DNA from: Deltaproteobacteria bacterium HGW-Deltaproteobacteria-12 | GTDB lineage: Bacteria > Desulfobacterota > Syntrophia > Syntrophales > Smithellaceae | NCBI GenBank assembly: GCA_002840565.1 | Contig: PHBK01000024.1 | Coordinates: 1-64,000, forward strand | DNA length: 64,000 nt | Reading direction: 5' to 3' | Shown here: piece after piece, positions 46,013-55,313 of the stretch | Layout: the number at the start of each line of letters is the position of its first letter | How positions within the stretch are numbered: position 1 is the first letter of the stretch | Program-made: the position numbers and the translations under genes | The notes under the pieces: generated by a model | Told to the model about the DNA's origin: nothing | The model's database searches: none | What the model saw: the letters and a program-made list of their open reading frames with translations, nothing else

Positions 46013-46192
46013 CTATTTCCTGCGGTATACATTCAAGCCCACTTTCTTGTCTTCATGGTCGGGAATGGAGACATTTCCTTCCGTCGTCGCAATGATAATC
46101 GTCTTACCGGAAGAAGAAGGACCAAATTCCCTGGTCAGATCAACCTTAATGGTCAGGATATTATCGACAACCGCCATTTCTACATTTTTCAT
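46013..46192 (-). CDS. Small hypothetical protein (59 aa)
   Basis: Starts ATG 46192 with CAGGAGG upstream, stop at 46015-46013. Begins MKNVEMAVVDNILTIKVDLT and ends GLNVYRRK; the middle has GPSSSGKTIIIATTEGNVSIP. Alternating hydrophobic residues suggest an all-beta fold. The SSSGKT stretch is not a usable P-loop at this length. It resembles short proteins I recall from other Desulfobacterota, but I cannot assign a role. It precedes the 89-residue gene. Confidence 0.72.
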   Translation of the reverse strand: MKNVEMAVVDNILTIKVDLTREFGPSSSGKTIIIATTEGNVSIPDHEDKKVGLNVYRRK

Positions 46193-46275
46193 GTTTGTAC
46201 GTCCTCCTGCTGATTTAAGAATAATTAACGAACCGTTTCCGGAATGACGCTCCTCTCCACGGAAAGGAGTTAATG

Positions 46276-47208
46276 CTACAGACCTCTCATAAACTCCGGT
46301 CGCAGCAGTCGCGGATCTTTGCTGGACAATAAGGCGTTTAACTGCCGGAGCATCTTTCCCTTGTCCCGGGGCATTGTACCCCGGAGCGCAAAGTAATTGG
46401 ATGCATGCATGGAGCTGAAAAAACAGTTGGAGAAAGTTGAATTTTCAACCAGTCCTTTCAACTCCCGCAAAGAATCAAAGGGTGTGATAAGCTCAAATTC
46501 GCCGCGCTCCCATTCCTTGTGAAGCTCCGTTCCGGGTATCAGCGTCAGAGTGAGCGCTCCGGCATAATCCGGGTCCATTTCCGTCAAAATTCCAGCTGTC
46601 TCCGCTACATGCCCTTCACTGCCCTGAACTCCGCCCAGCCCCAGGATAACTGTTACGGACAGTAAAATACCGGCCTGCTTAACTTTTTTTGCTGCTTCTA
46701 CGATCTGATCGTGGCTGGCGTTTTTCCGAATCCGCCGCAGCACCGCGTTATCGCCACTTTCTACGCCCATGTAAAGAATTCCCAGTTTCTGATCTTTGAG
46801 CTCCTTTAACTCCTCCACCGTGCGCCGGAGGATGTCCTGCGGCGTGGCGTAGCTGGCAATGCGCTGGATATTGGGGAACTTCCGGTTAAGATACTGCAAC
46901 ACCTCGAGCAGCTGCGGATAAGGATAGACTAGGGCATCGCCATCCTGCAGAAAGACTTTCTTCCCGTTCCAGCCGTGCAAAATCGCATACACAATCTCAG
47001 GCTGTCCCGCCACCCACATGCGTTGTTTCATATACACGGACATGGCATCGATTTCCTGCTGGACATCCTCGAGGTCGCGCATACCGAGACGGGAAAAAGA
47101 AAATGCGCAAAAAGAGCAGGCATTGTTCGAGCATCCCGATGTTAAAGGAAGATAATAACTGTCATGTTCGCTGGGGGGCCGGATAATTTCCGGTCGGACA
47201 AAGGGCAT
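46276..47208 (-). CDS. Radical SAM protein
   Basis: About 310 residues. The cluster motif is GCSNNACSFC (C-x4-C-x2-C), a spacing seen in a subset of B12-less radical SAM proteins, followed by the SAM-binding barrel: KVFLQDGDALVYPYPQLLEVL, GILYMGVESGDNAVLRRI and VTVILGLGGVQGSEGHV. The ATG at 47208 with AGGTG upstream is preferred to a TTG six codons earlier. The enzyme should cleave SAM to a 5'-deoxyadenosyl radical; substrate unknown. It is the last gene before the defence island. Confidence 0.88.
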   Translation of the reverse strand: MPFVRPEIIRPPSEHDSYYLPLTSGCSNNACSFCAFSFSRLGMRDLEDVQQEIDAMSVYMKQRMWVAGQPEIVYAILHGWNGKKVFLQDGDALVYPYPQLLEVLQYLNRKFPNIQRIASYATPQDILRRTVEELKELKDQKLGILYMGVESGDNAVLRRIRKNASHDQIVEAAKKVKQAGILLSVTVILGLGGVQGSEGHVAETAGILTEMDPDYAGALTLTLIPGTELHKEWERGEFELITPFDSLRELKGLVENSTFSNCFFSSMHASNYFALRGTMPRDKGKMLRQLNALLSSKDPRLLRPEFMRGL

Positions 47209-47373
47209 ATATTCACCTGCAACCAATTATTTTTGCCTCAGAGTATAAATTTCAGCCACAAAATGTCAAGGCAATATAGCAAAGGGAGACAATGACACGG
47301 CCCCTGGCTCTGACCGTCCTTAAATTAATCCGGAATTAAAATCTTCTGTCTTGGAAAATAAAGTTAGGCATCA

Positions 47374-48252
47374 TTATTTCACCTTTTCTATTTTCAGTTT
47401 GTCTTCCGTAATCGTTGTAAAAAAATCGGCTGACCAGAGGTCCACTGTCTCGCGATTTCTGATAAACGGCAGTATATCTTTCTTAGCCTGATTAAAATCA
47501 ACCGCTGCAAAACGCTGGCACAAACGATTCTTTAAATCTTTTTCAGTCAACACTGCATCGTCGGGAAGATGCCCGGTCTGCTTCATTCTCTGTGCCAGAT
47601 GCATTATATTAACAGGAATTGATTTGGACAAAAACCAGACATAGTCATAAAAGTCACGCCCCTTGACACGCGCCTTCCATGACCGGCAAAGCAGCGCATG
47701 CATTTTCCCGGCAAAAAGCGAGGAAGGCGAATAGAGACGCACCGAATAGGGCACAGGACGCAATTGATATTTCATTTCGAATATTGCGCCCGACGGCGGC
47801 TGCGTATCCACTTCCAGCTTAATCCGCAACTGCTCGTGCGGATTGATGCCGGTCACCGGCGGCTTCAGCGACGTTATTTTCATAACATGAATTTGTGTTC
47901 CGCCCTTGATAAAAGCCGATTTGACCGGGGAATCATTTTGCTTGATCTTTTCCTTGACCGTCATTTCCAGGCCATAAGCGCCTAGTTCATCCTGCACAGC
48001 CTGCGTGAAGGATGAAAGATCAAATTTCTCATTGCTTTCCATCAGGGAAAAATCCAGATCTTCAGAGAAGCGTTCCAGCCCGTAAAAGATGCGCAAAGCC
48101 GTTCCACCGTAAAAGGCTGCTTTGGCGAAAAAGCCACCGCGATACAGTCCCAGCAGCGCAATTTCCTGGACGATTTCATTCAGTGCATGACGGTAATCAT
48201 CCGCTGTTCTTAACTCGTAAGCTTTCAGCATCCCGGCAATGGCGCTATGCAT
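47374..48252 (-). CDS. AbiEii-type nucleotidyltransferase toxin
   Basis: A 292-residue toxin of the AbiE type IV toxin-antitoxin family. The nucleotidyltransferase motif reads FYGGTALRIFYGLERFSEDLDFSL, giving G-S/T-x-D/E-L-D-F catalytic geometry. A C-terminal part with KGRDFYDYVWFLSK is typical of AbiEii. Start ATG 48252 overlaps the stop of the upstream antitoxin, with GGAGAGG upstream. AbiEii toxins block growth by transferring nucleotides to tRNA or related targets and give phage abortive infection. The longer upstream frame lies inside the antitoxin gene and is not used. Confidence 0.88.
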   Translation of the reverse strand: MHSAIAGMLKAYELRTADDYRHALNEIVQEIALLGLYRGGFFAKAAFYGGTALRIFYGLERFSEDLDFSLMESNEKFDLSSFTQAVQDELGAYGLEMTVKEKIKQNDSPVKSAFIKGGTQIHVMKITSLKPPVTGINPHEQLRIKLEVDTQPPSGAIFEMKYQLRPVPYSVRLYSPSSLFAGKMHALLCRSWKARVKGRDFYDYVWFLSKSIPVNIMHLAQRMKQTGHLPDDAVLTEKDLKNRLCQRFAAVDFNQAKKDILPFIRNRETVDLWSADFFTTITEDKLKIEKVK

Positions 48253-48847
48253 GATTTGCCTCTCCTTCCAGCCATTGCAAAAACAGCCGGAATATTTTCT
48301 TTCGATAAAGCGGCGCAAGGAAAATGACGGCGTCCCGCTCCAGAGCAAGCAACGCTTCACGCTCCATGCGCCAATCCTCAAAAAGCAGTGACTGAAGCTC
48401 CTGAAGGCTGCCGATGCCATGTGTCTTGTAAAGCGTATCGCAAAGCGCCTTTTCCGGCGTAGCAATCAGATAATGTTGGTCATTTTCCGAACCCAGCACA
48501 ACGCCGTAGGGAAAAACCGCCGCCGGCAGATAGTAGTAGTAGAAATCGCCCACCGGTGTGGAAAAGCGGCGATTCTTGTTTTTATTATATGCTGCCGAAG
48601 TGAAGACTTGAACCTGTTCAGGAATCAACCCGTAATGAGCCAGTGCATATTCAAAGGAGAGATAGGACGGACCGTAGATGATGGCAGCCAGACTCTTGAG
48701 TGAATGACCGGCTTTCGCACTGGCATCCATGAAGATTCCCCGGCGCACCTGAATCACATCGCCGGACTTGATCATCCGGGTCAGACGGGCTTTGGGCGAG
48801 GCATAGCCGCTTAGCTCGTGCATGATGGCTTGATGGTTCTTATGCAT
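48245..48847 (-). CDS. AbiEi-type antitoxin/transcriptional regulator
   Basis: A 200-residue antitoxin: N-terminal winged helix (ASPKARLTRMIKSGDVIQVRRGIF) and a C-terminal AbiEi domain with LSFEYALAHYGLIPEQV and TPEKALCDTLYKTHG. ATG 48847 has GGAG 5 bases upstream. AbiEi represses its own operon and counteracts AbiEii. Its stop overlaps the toxin start, so the pair is translationally coupled in the usual antitoxin-first order. Confidence 0.88.
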   Translation of the reverse strand: MHKNHQAIMHELSGYASPKARLTRMIKSGDVIQVRRGIFMDASAKAGHSLKSLAAIIYGPSYLSFEYALAHYGLIPEQVQVFTSAAYNKNKNRRFSTPVGDFYYYYLPAAVFPYGVVLGSENDQHYLIATPEKALCDTLYKTHGIGSLQELQSLLFEDWRMEREALLALERDAVIFLAPLYRKKIFRLFLQWLEGEANHA

Positions 48848-48866
48848 ATTGTCTCCAGTAAGTATC

Positions 48867-48895
48867 GTTTTATTGTACTTTTTGGAGAAAGTCAA
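48867..48895 (-). promoter_or_regulatory. Probable promoter of the AbiE operon
   Basis: Minus strand: TTGACT (48895-48890), 17-base spacer, TAAAAC (48872-48867), giving a short leader before ATG 48847. Confidence 0.6.
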
Positions 48896-48962
48896 CTATA
48901 TATTGAATCCGTGGACAGTTTTGACAGACTCGGCATACAGTGCATTCCCACGCGCGGCGCAA

Positions 48963-48993
48963 CAGGGGACATGTACTTGTTACGTGTCCCCTG
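48963..48993. repeat. Small palindrome of the GGGGACA type
   Basis: CAGGGGACATGTA faces TTACGTGTCCCCTG, a near-perfect inverted repeat in the gap between AbiE and the ATPase gene. The related palindrome at 62912-62954 shares the GGGGACA...TGTCCCC ends. It resembles REP-like sequences. Confidence 0.6.
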
Positions 48994-49003
48994 ACTCGAT
49001 GAC

Positions 49004-50131
49004 TCAGGCGGATAACTGCGCGAGCCATTTGCCGGCACTGACAACGGCAACATAATCTATTTGCTGTTCACGCCGGAGATTCTGAACAAGCTGAATGGCT
49101 GTCACGCCAGGAAGTTTTTTTGATAATGCAACCAGCGCCGCGGCAGGTGAATGATCGGATGTTTTAACCTCTATAAGATGCGTCGCCTTATTCTTATAGC
49201 TCAGGGAAAAATCGACTTCTTTGCCTTCCTTGGTCTTGATATAATTCAGATCAACATCCTCACCTTCAATGTCCTGCAGATACTGAACGTGTTTCAGCAG
49301 ACAAACCGCGCAGGTATTTTCCAGCCGCACACCTTCATCGGCCAGAACAAATCCGCTGTCATAAAAATACAGTTTGGGCTCCTTCAAAATCGCCCTGGCT
49401 ACATTGGTATGAAAAGGACGCACCGTAAAAACAATACACAGGCTTTCCAGAATATCGATATAGCGCCGGACCGTGTTGGGGACTATCTGGAGATCCTGCG
49501 CCAGCGATGTATAGGAAAGCGGGGAACCGACGCGCGAGCGCAGCATTTCCAGCAACAGCCGCATGGTGCGCACTTCCTGCAGACGGCCAAACTCCAGAAT
49601 GTCTTCACGGATTAAGTCCGTATAATACTGATTGCGCCAGCGTGCCGCCTCCTTATCCGAACCGGATAAGAATGGTTCAGGAAAGCCGCCAAAGCGGTTC
49701 AGCAAGGCCAGCGCTTCTTCCGGTTTTGCGGACTCCTTGAGCTCGCATACGGAAATCGGATTCAACCGCATGGGGAAATAACGACCTGCCAGAGACTCGC
49801 CTGATTGACGAAATGTATCGAGCCGGGCGCTTCCAGAAATCAGCATGGCTTGATCTTGTGTGCGGGTATCAAAAACACCCTTGATGAATTTCTTCCATGA
49901 GGATTTTTTGTGAATTTCATCCAGGATCAGCAGATCGCTTTGGAGGGGCCATGATTGGTTATTGATAATTTTCGCATCAGTGACGTCATCATAATTCAGG
50001 TACTGCGGCGATTTGAATTCCGGCATAAGCGCTTTGGCAAGCCAGGTTTTACCGACCTGTCGCGGCCCGGTCAGAATGACCATTTTCTTTTGAAGGTCTT
50101 CTTTGATCGGATCATAAAGGTAACGTCGCAT
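49004..50131 (-). CDS. AAA+ ATPase with DUF4143 C-terminal domain
   Basis: 375 residues. Walker A is TGPRQVGKTWLAK (Lys28), Walker B LLILDEIHKKSSW and sensor ISGSARLD. The C-terminal DUF4143 part contains GKEVDFSLSYKNKATHLIEVKTSD, which reads like a PD-(D/E)xK nuclease core (E-VDF ... EVK). Such proteins are common in mobile and defence regions; their cellular role is unproven. A 15-bp inverted repeat sits over its predicted promoter. It lies between AbiE and the CRISPR array. Confidence 0.88.
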   Translation of the reverse strand: MRRYLYDPIKEDLQKKMVILTGPRQVGKTWLAKALMPEFKSPQYLNYDDVTDAKIINNQSWPLQSDLLILDEIHKKSSWKKFIKGVFDTRTQDQAMLISGSARLDTFRQSGESLAGRYFPMRLNPISVCELKESAKPEEALALLNRFGGFPEPFLSGSDKEAARWRNQYYTDLIREDILEFGRLQEVRTMRLLLEMLRSRVGSPLSYTSLAQDLQIVPNTVRRYIDILESLCIVFTVRPFHTNVARAILKEPKLYFYDSGFVLADEGVRLENTCAVCLLKHVQYLQDIEGEDVDLNYIKTKEGKEVDFSLSYKNKATHLIEVKTSDHSPAAALVALSKKLPGVTAIQLVQNLRREQQIDYVAVVSAGKWLAQLSA

Positions 50132-50138
50132 GGCTGAC

Positions 50139-50182
50139 TATTTAGCAGCACTTTGCATTATAGTCAAGACTATTATGCAAAG
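50139..50182 (-). promoter_or_regulatory. Promoter with overlapping palindromic operator for the DUF4143 ATPase
   Basis: Inverted repeat CTTTGCATTATAGTC / GACTATTATGCAAAG (50151-50182, 14 of 15 pairs) covers the minus-strand -35 TTGACT (50167-50162). The -10 TAAATA is at 50144-50139, 17 bases on. Initiation would fall almost at ATG 50131, so the message may be leaderless. Confidence 0.6.
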
Positions 50183-50277
50183 CGTTGCAGAATGGTCATT
50201 TATTGTATTGGTCAAACAAAGAAGATTACCTTGTGATCTTTGCCAGTCACTCTATGTATTTATATCATCGCTGACAA

Positions 50278-50304
50278 CGGTTCATCCACACGTGTGTGGG
50301 GAAC
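50278..50304. repeat. Type I-E-like CRISPR repeat remnant
   Basis: Starts CGGTTCATCC, has the inner palindrome CCACACGTGTGTGG and ends GGGGAAC(G), the layout of type I-E repeats (CGGTTTATCCCCGC...GGGGAAC). A single copy abuts the degenerate end of the type I-C array. No I-E cas gene is in the window. Confidence 0.5.
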
Positions 50305-51808
<1,504 letters not shown>

Positions 51809-52099
51809 CTACACAATAAGCGGCCCTTCTTGATCTACCGATTTCTTCGCTCCGATATGCTCCACGCGTCTTTTCCAATTTGACCCCAAAAAATAAAATC
51901 GCAAACTGTCTTCTGCGGGATCGATTTCTTTGATCAGCCGTTCCCGCAAAACCGTCCATTGCGCCGGATCAACAATGCATTCAAAAACAGAATATTGGAC
52001 TCTCTGGCCGTAATCCTGACAGGCTTTCGCCACACGCCGCAGGCGCCTTGGCCCTCTTTCATTCTGCATCGCCACATCATAACTAACCAAAACAAGCAT
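51809..52099 (-). CDS. cas2: CRISPR-associated endoribonuclease Cas2
   Basis: 96 residues, ferredoxin-like. MLVLVSYDVAM contains the metal-binding Asp8, followed by RRLRRVAKACQDYGQRVQYSVFEC and a C-terminal SLRFYFLGSNWKRRVEHIG, typical of I-C Cas2. It forms the Cas1-Cas2 integrase that inserts new spacers. It starts 11 bases after the cas1 stop and is the last cas gene before the leader. Confidence 0.96.
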   Translation of the reverse strand: MLVLVSYDVAMQNERGPRRLRRVAKACQDYGQRVQYSVFECIVDPAQWTVLRERLIKEIDPAEDSLRFYFLGSNWKRRVEHIGAKKSVDQEGPLIV

Positions 52100-52110
52100 T
52101 GCACATCTCC

Positions 52111-53142
52111 TTATTTCCAGATGAAAGGCGGATACCCGTCCAGATCACCGCGAAGACAGCGTGCCAGCAAGAGAGCCTGCACATGAAACAATATACCGAT
52201 GGATACTTTTTCATCTAAAAATGGATGCAGAATTTCTTCCTGCTTTCTTTCTTGATAAGCCACCAATAAAGTTTTGCGTGTCTCGTCATTCATCGTGACA
52301 GCACCGGCATCCGTTTTCTTGAAGCCCTTGTCCTGCACCTGGCGCAGATTGATGAGTGAAAGAGCCAACCGATCGGCAAGAAACGGCCGGAATTCTTCCA
52401 TCAAATCCAGCGCCAGACTGGGGCGCCCCGGCCGATCGCGATGGAGGAATCCGACAGCCGGGTCCAAACCTACCGACTCCAGTGCTCCCCGGCAATCGTG
52501 CATCAGCAGCGTATAAAGAAATGACAACAAGCAATTTACATTGTCCATTGGTGGCCGCCGATTGCGTTCCTGAAAAGAAAATGCTTCTTTCTGCGCCACA
52601 ATCAAATGATCGAAAACACTGAAATAACCGTGTGCCGCATCACCTTCCAGACCGCGCACGGCATCCAGTGACTGATTCAGTTCCAGCGACTTCAATGTCC
52701 TGTTCAGGGCGTCAACAATTTGTCGCAGAGCCTCTTCATCTGTCTTTCCCGAATGATCGCGCAAAGCTCGCTGAAGCACAGTGCGGCAATTAGCAACTTT
52801 AGCGGTGACAAGCGCCTTTGCCATTCCAGCCGAATAATCCGGATCATCGGCTTTCCGGTATTGTTCCCGGCGCAAAAGCACATTCCCGGACACCGGCCCC
52901 TGCACACGCCCCAGAAACCGACCATTCTCAGACAAGAAACTGAGCCCAACGCCGTTTTCTCCGCAAAAGCCCATCAGAAAAGGGCTGCATGACACGTTAC
53001 CGAAACAAACAATCCCGCCGATCGTATGAACAGGGATGCGCAGTCGCACTTCCTGATTGACCTTGACCACCACGGTTTCACCTTCCTTGGCAAGATAAGC
53101 GCCCTGTGTGGTCACAAATAAGGTGTTAAGGTGTTTTTTCAT
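52111..53142 (-). CDS. cas1: CRISPR-associated endonuclease Cas1 (type I-C)
   Basis: 343 residues from ATG 53142 (GGAAGAG upstream). Conserved active-site segments are GLEGDAAHGYFSVF (Glu), VGFLHRDRPGRPSLALDLMEEFRP (His and Asp). It catalyses spacer integration with Cas2. Upstream, the frame runs through a 10-G tract and the tail of a BRO-N remnant; these are not part of Cas1. Because of that insertion cas1 is separated from cas4, its usual adaptation partner, by over 1.4 kb. Confidence 0.96.
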   Translation of the reverse strand: MKKHLNTLFVTTQGAYLAKEGETVVVKVNQEVRLRIPVHTIGGIVCFGNVSCSPFLMGFCGENGVGLSFLSENGRFLGRVQGPVSGNVLLRREQYRKADDPDYSAGMAKALVTAKVANCRTVLQRALRDHSGKTDEEALRQIVDALNRTLKSLELNQSLDAVRGLEGDAAHGYFSVFDHLIVAQKEAFSFQERNRRPPMDNVNCLLSFLYTLLMHDCRGALESVGLDPAVGFLHRDRPGRPSLALDLMEEFRPFLADRLALSLINLRQVQDKGFKKTDAGAVTMNDETRKTLLVAYQERKQEEILHPFLDEKVSIGILFHVQALLLARCLRGDLDGYPPFIWK

Positions 53143-53189
53143 TTCTCTTCCAACCGTTTTCTTTTCTCCGGCGCTTCGAGTGAAAAAGG

Positions 53190-53380
53190 GGGGGGGGTGG
53201 CAATTTGCCCCCACCCTTTGGATAACACCCCATCACGCCTGTGCATATCCTTAATATATCCGGATGGATCTTTGGAATCAGTCAATACGCAACCACATCA
53301 GAAACCGAAAACCACCACTCATTATTGTGAATAACCTTTCTGATTCCCTTTCCCTTAAAAACAGCGATTTTTGTTTCCAT
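53190..53380 (-). pseudogene. BRO-N domain gene remnant (frameshifted, truncated)
   Basis: On the minus strand ATG 53380 starts METKIAVFKGKGIRKVIHN followed by NEWWFSVSDVVAY and a TGA at 53284-53282. Shifting frame just before that stop continues as LTDSKDPSGYIKDMHRRDG, then LSKGWGQIATP, which is the normal continuation of phage-type BRO-N antirepressor domains (typically VLTDSxxPxxYxKxxxxRDxELxKGWGQIxTPL). The remnant ends in a run of ten Cs (minus strand; 10 G at 53188-53197) just ahead of cas1. It is dead, but it shows that a BRO-N gene was once inserted between rhuM and cas1. Confidence 0.8.
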
Positions 53381-53417
53381 TATGCCCCCTGACAAGCGGA
53401 AGAACCCTCTTTCCAAG

Positions 53418-54485
53418 CTATGGCCTTTTTTTAGTTTCTTGATCTAACGGAGTAATTTTCTTTTTAGCATCCACTATTTTTTTGACTTCGCGGTCAAAGT
53501 CGGATTCAAGCATGTGATCTTGAATAACCATATACTTTTCATACTCATTTTCCGCCAAAGCTATCGCGACGTCGTGGCTGATCTTACCGCTATCTTGTAA
53601 AATATCTTTTTCGTTGAATTGCAAAAAGGCGTCCAATCTACCTACCCAATCTTCCATATACATCACCACGCCTTTCTGCGCCTGCATTTCCGCATAGTCA
53701 AGATACATGGTGACAATCCTGTTCAGTCCATCCAGTTCTTTTTCATTGAGATAATTCTTAGCAATACCGACATCTGTTTTTCGGATGGCCCCTTTGGGCG
53801 AATTTTTCCAGCTCGTGAGACCCATATTTGGTTTCTCGCCATTTACTCTGTTGTAAATAATTTCTGCCGCAGTTTGGCCGGATATCGCCCAGTGGAGTTT
53901 ATTTTGCACGGTAGCAAAAAATTGTCTGGTGATTTCTTCGTTTGGATCGTAGTCAGCGCTGCACTGCGCGTAAATGTCGGTGATTTTCTGGTAGAATCTG
54001 CGTTCGCTGCTGCGGATATCACGGATACGCGCCAGTTGCTCTTCAAAATAGTCCTTGCCGAAAATGGTATTGGGATTTTTGAGCCGTTCATCATTCATGG
54101 CAAAGCCCTTGATGATGTACACTTTGATCACTTGGGTCGCCCAAATGCGAAAGTGCGTTGCCTGCCTTGAATTGACACGGTAACCAACGGAGATAATCGC
54201 GTCAAGATTGTAGAATTTAGTGGAATATTTTTTCCCGTCATCGGCAGTTAGTTCCAAAATGGAACTAACTGAATTTTCCTGTAACTCGCCGCTTTCAAAA
54301 ATATTTTTGAGATGTTTAGTAATAGCCGGTCGTTGCACCCCAAATAAAGCAGCTATTTTATCTTGGGTAAGCCACAAATTTTCATCGCGCAGGAATATCT
54401 CCACATTCACCTTGCCATTTGGCGTAGTGTAGAGCAAAAACTCTGTAAATGTGTTCTGTTTTACAATCTGCTTATTTTTTTTCAT
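53418..54485 (-). CDS. RhuM-family protein inserted in the cas operon
   Basis: 355 residues from ATG 54485. The N-terminus has a predicted DNA-binding helix-turn-helix (NLWLTQDKIAALFGVQRPAITKHL). The family core follows: YNLDAIISVGYRVNSRQATHFRIWAT, FGKDYFEEQLARIRDIRSSERRFYQKITDIY and GLTSWKNSPKGAIRKTDVGIAKNYL, all characteristic of RhuM-like proteins. Their biochemical function is unknown; they are found in pathogenicity and defence islands. It lies between cas4 and cas1, on the operon strand, flanked by a hairpin at 54590-54610 and the BRO-N remnant, which suggests acquisition as a unit. Confidence 0.85.
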   Translation of the reverse strand: MKKNKQIVKQNTFTEFLLYTTPNGKVNVEIFLRDENLWLTQDKIAALFGVQRPAITKHLKNIFESGELQENSVSSILELTADDGKKYSTKFYNLDAIISVGYRVNSRQATHFRIWATQVIKVYIIKGFAMNDERLKNPNTIFGKDYFEEQLARIRDIRSSERRFYQKITDIYAQCSADYDPNEEITRQFFATVQNKLHWAISGQTAAEIIYNRVNGEKPNMGLTSWKNSPKGAIRKTDVGIAKNYLNEKELDGLNRIVTMYLDYAEMQAQKGVVMYMEDWVGRLDAFLQFNEKDILQDSGKISHDVAIALAENEYEKYMVIQDHMLESDFDREVKKIVDAKKKITPLDQETKKRP

Positions 54486-54578
54486 AATCTTTCTTCTTTC
54501 GATTTTTCCATCCTCTGCAACCATTTTCAACCGGTTACATTTTGTAACCGCCTCACTTCCTTTTGCTTGCATTTTCTC

Positions 54579-55259
54579 CTAAGAATCATCCCCGCCCCTG
54601 GCGGGCGGGGAGTGTGGGGCGGGGGCATCTTTTTCATCCAGCATTCGTTTCAGATAACTTTCAACTGACCTTTTCTTTTGAATCGTTTTGGGCATGCATT
54701 CGGCCATCAGCGAACAGCTTTCACAACGCTTGGCATAAAGCGGCTTCGGCGTTCGACCCAATGCGATTAACGCATGTGTCTGTTTTGCAATATTTTGCGT
54801 TTCCAGACGCAGCGCTTCGTTAAATTCAACATCCAGCCGGCGCCTGGTTTTGCCATAGAAGAGCGCGCCGGCCGAAATATGAGCATTGAGCATTTCTTCC
54901 AGACAAAGCGCCTGAGCGCAGAGCTGAACCTTATCGCTGTGATCAGGCTTGGGCTTGCCCCGTTTATATTCAACAGGGAAGGCCTGCCATGTTCCATCAG
55001 CCTGTCGGTGATATTCCACAACATCCGCCTTGCCGATCAAACCCAGCCGCAAAGACCGCAATGACGTGCCGCGTTCAATGCGCACATTCCCGCGCGATTC
55101 ATCGCCTTCCTCATGCACATGCTCATGCATTATCCGGCCTTCGGCGGTCAGGCGATTTTCCGCCCAGACCTGCTCGACATGAATGAGCGCGCACTGCCTT
55201 GGGCAAAAGGCGTAATGCTGCAAAGCGGAAAGCATGATGAGATCGTCTGGATTATACAT
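54579..55259 (-). CDS. cas4: CRISPR-associated exonuclease Cas4
   Basis: 226 residues, RecB-like nuclease. Iron-sulfur cysteines are at FCPRQCALIH and in CESCSLMAEC; nuclease residues lie in GLIGKADVVE and AFPVEYKRGKPK (the D...E-x-K set). It trims and selects prespacers with Cas1. The last residues (PAPHSPPARGGDDS) are encoded by a GC hairpin at 54590-54610, so the C-terminus may have been altered by the neighbouring insertion. Normally cas4 is followed directly by cas1; here rhuM intervenes. Confidence 0.94.
   Translation of the reverse strand: MYNPDDLIMLSALQHYAFCPRQCALIHVEQVWAENRLTAEGRIMHEHVHEEGDESRGNVRIERGTSLRSLRLGLIGKADVVEYHRQADGTWQAFPVEYKRGKPKPDHSDKVQLCAQALCLEEMLNAHISAGALFYGKTRRRLDVEFNEALRLETQNIAKQTHALIALGRTPKPLYAKRCESCSLMAECMPKTIQKKRSVESYLKRMLDEKDAPAPHSPPARGGDDS
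54590..54610. other. GC hairpin in the 3' end of cas4
   Basis: 8-bp stem CCCCGCCC / GGGCGGGG with a 5-base loop, inside the last codons of cas4. No T run follows on the minus strand, so it is more likely a repeat scar or mRNA stability element than a terminator. Confidence 0.5.
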
Positions 55260-55267
55260 ATTGCCTG

Positions 55268-55313
55268 TTATTACCTAATTTATTACCTAATTTACGAGTT
55301 ATTACCTAATTTA
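55268..55313. repeat. Three direct repeats at the fic-cas4 junction
   Basis: TTATTACCTAATTTA occurs exactly at 55268-55282, 55280-55294 and 55299-55313 (plus strand). The last copy overlaps the fic stop codon. They lie between the fic gene, which encodes a C-terminal winged helix, and the cas4 start at 55259. Possible iterated operator. Confidence 0.8.

Noticed and set aside
53089-53214. An extended Cas1 start (MGANCHPPPFF...)
   Set aside because: It reads through the G10 tract and BRO-N remnant; ATG 53142 has a ribosome site and gives the normal Cas1 length.
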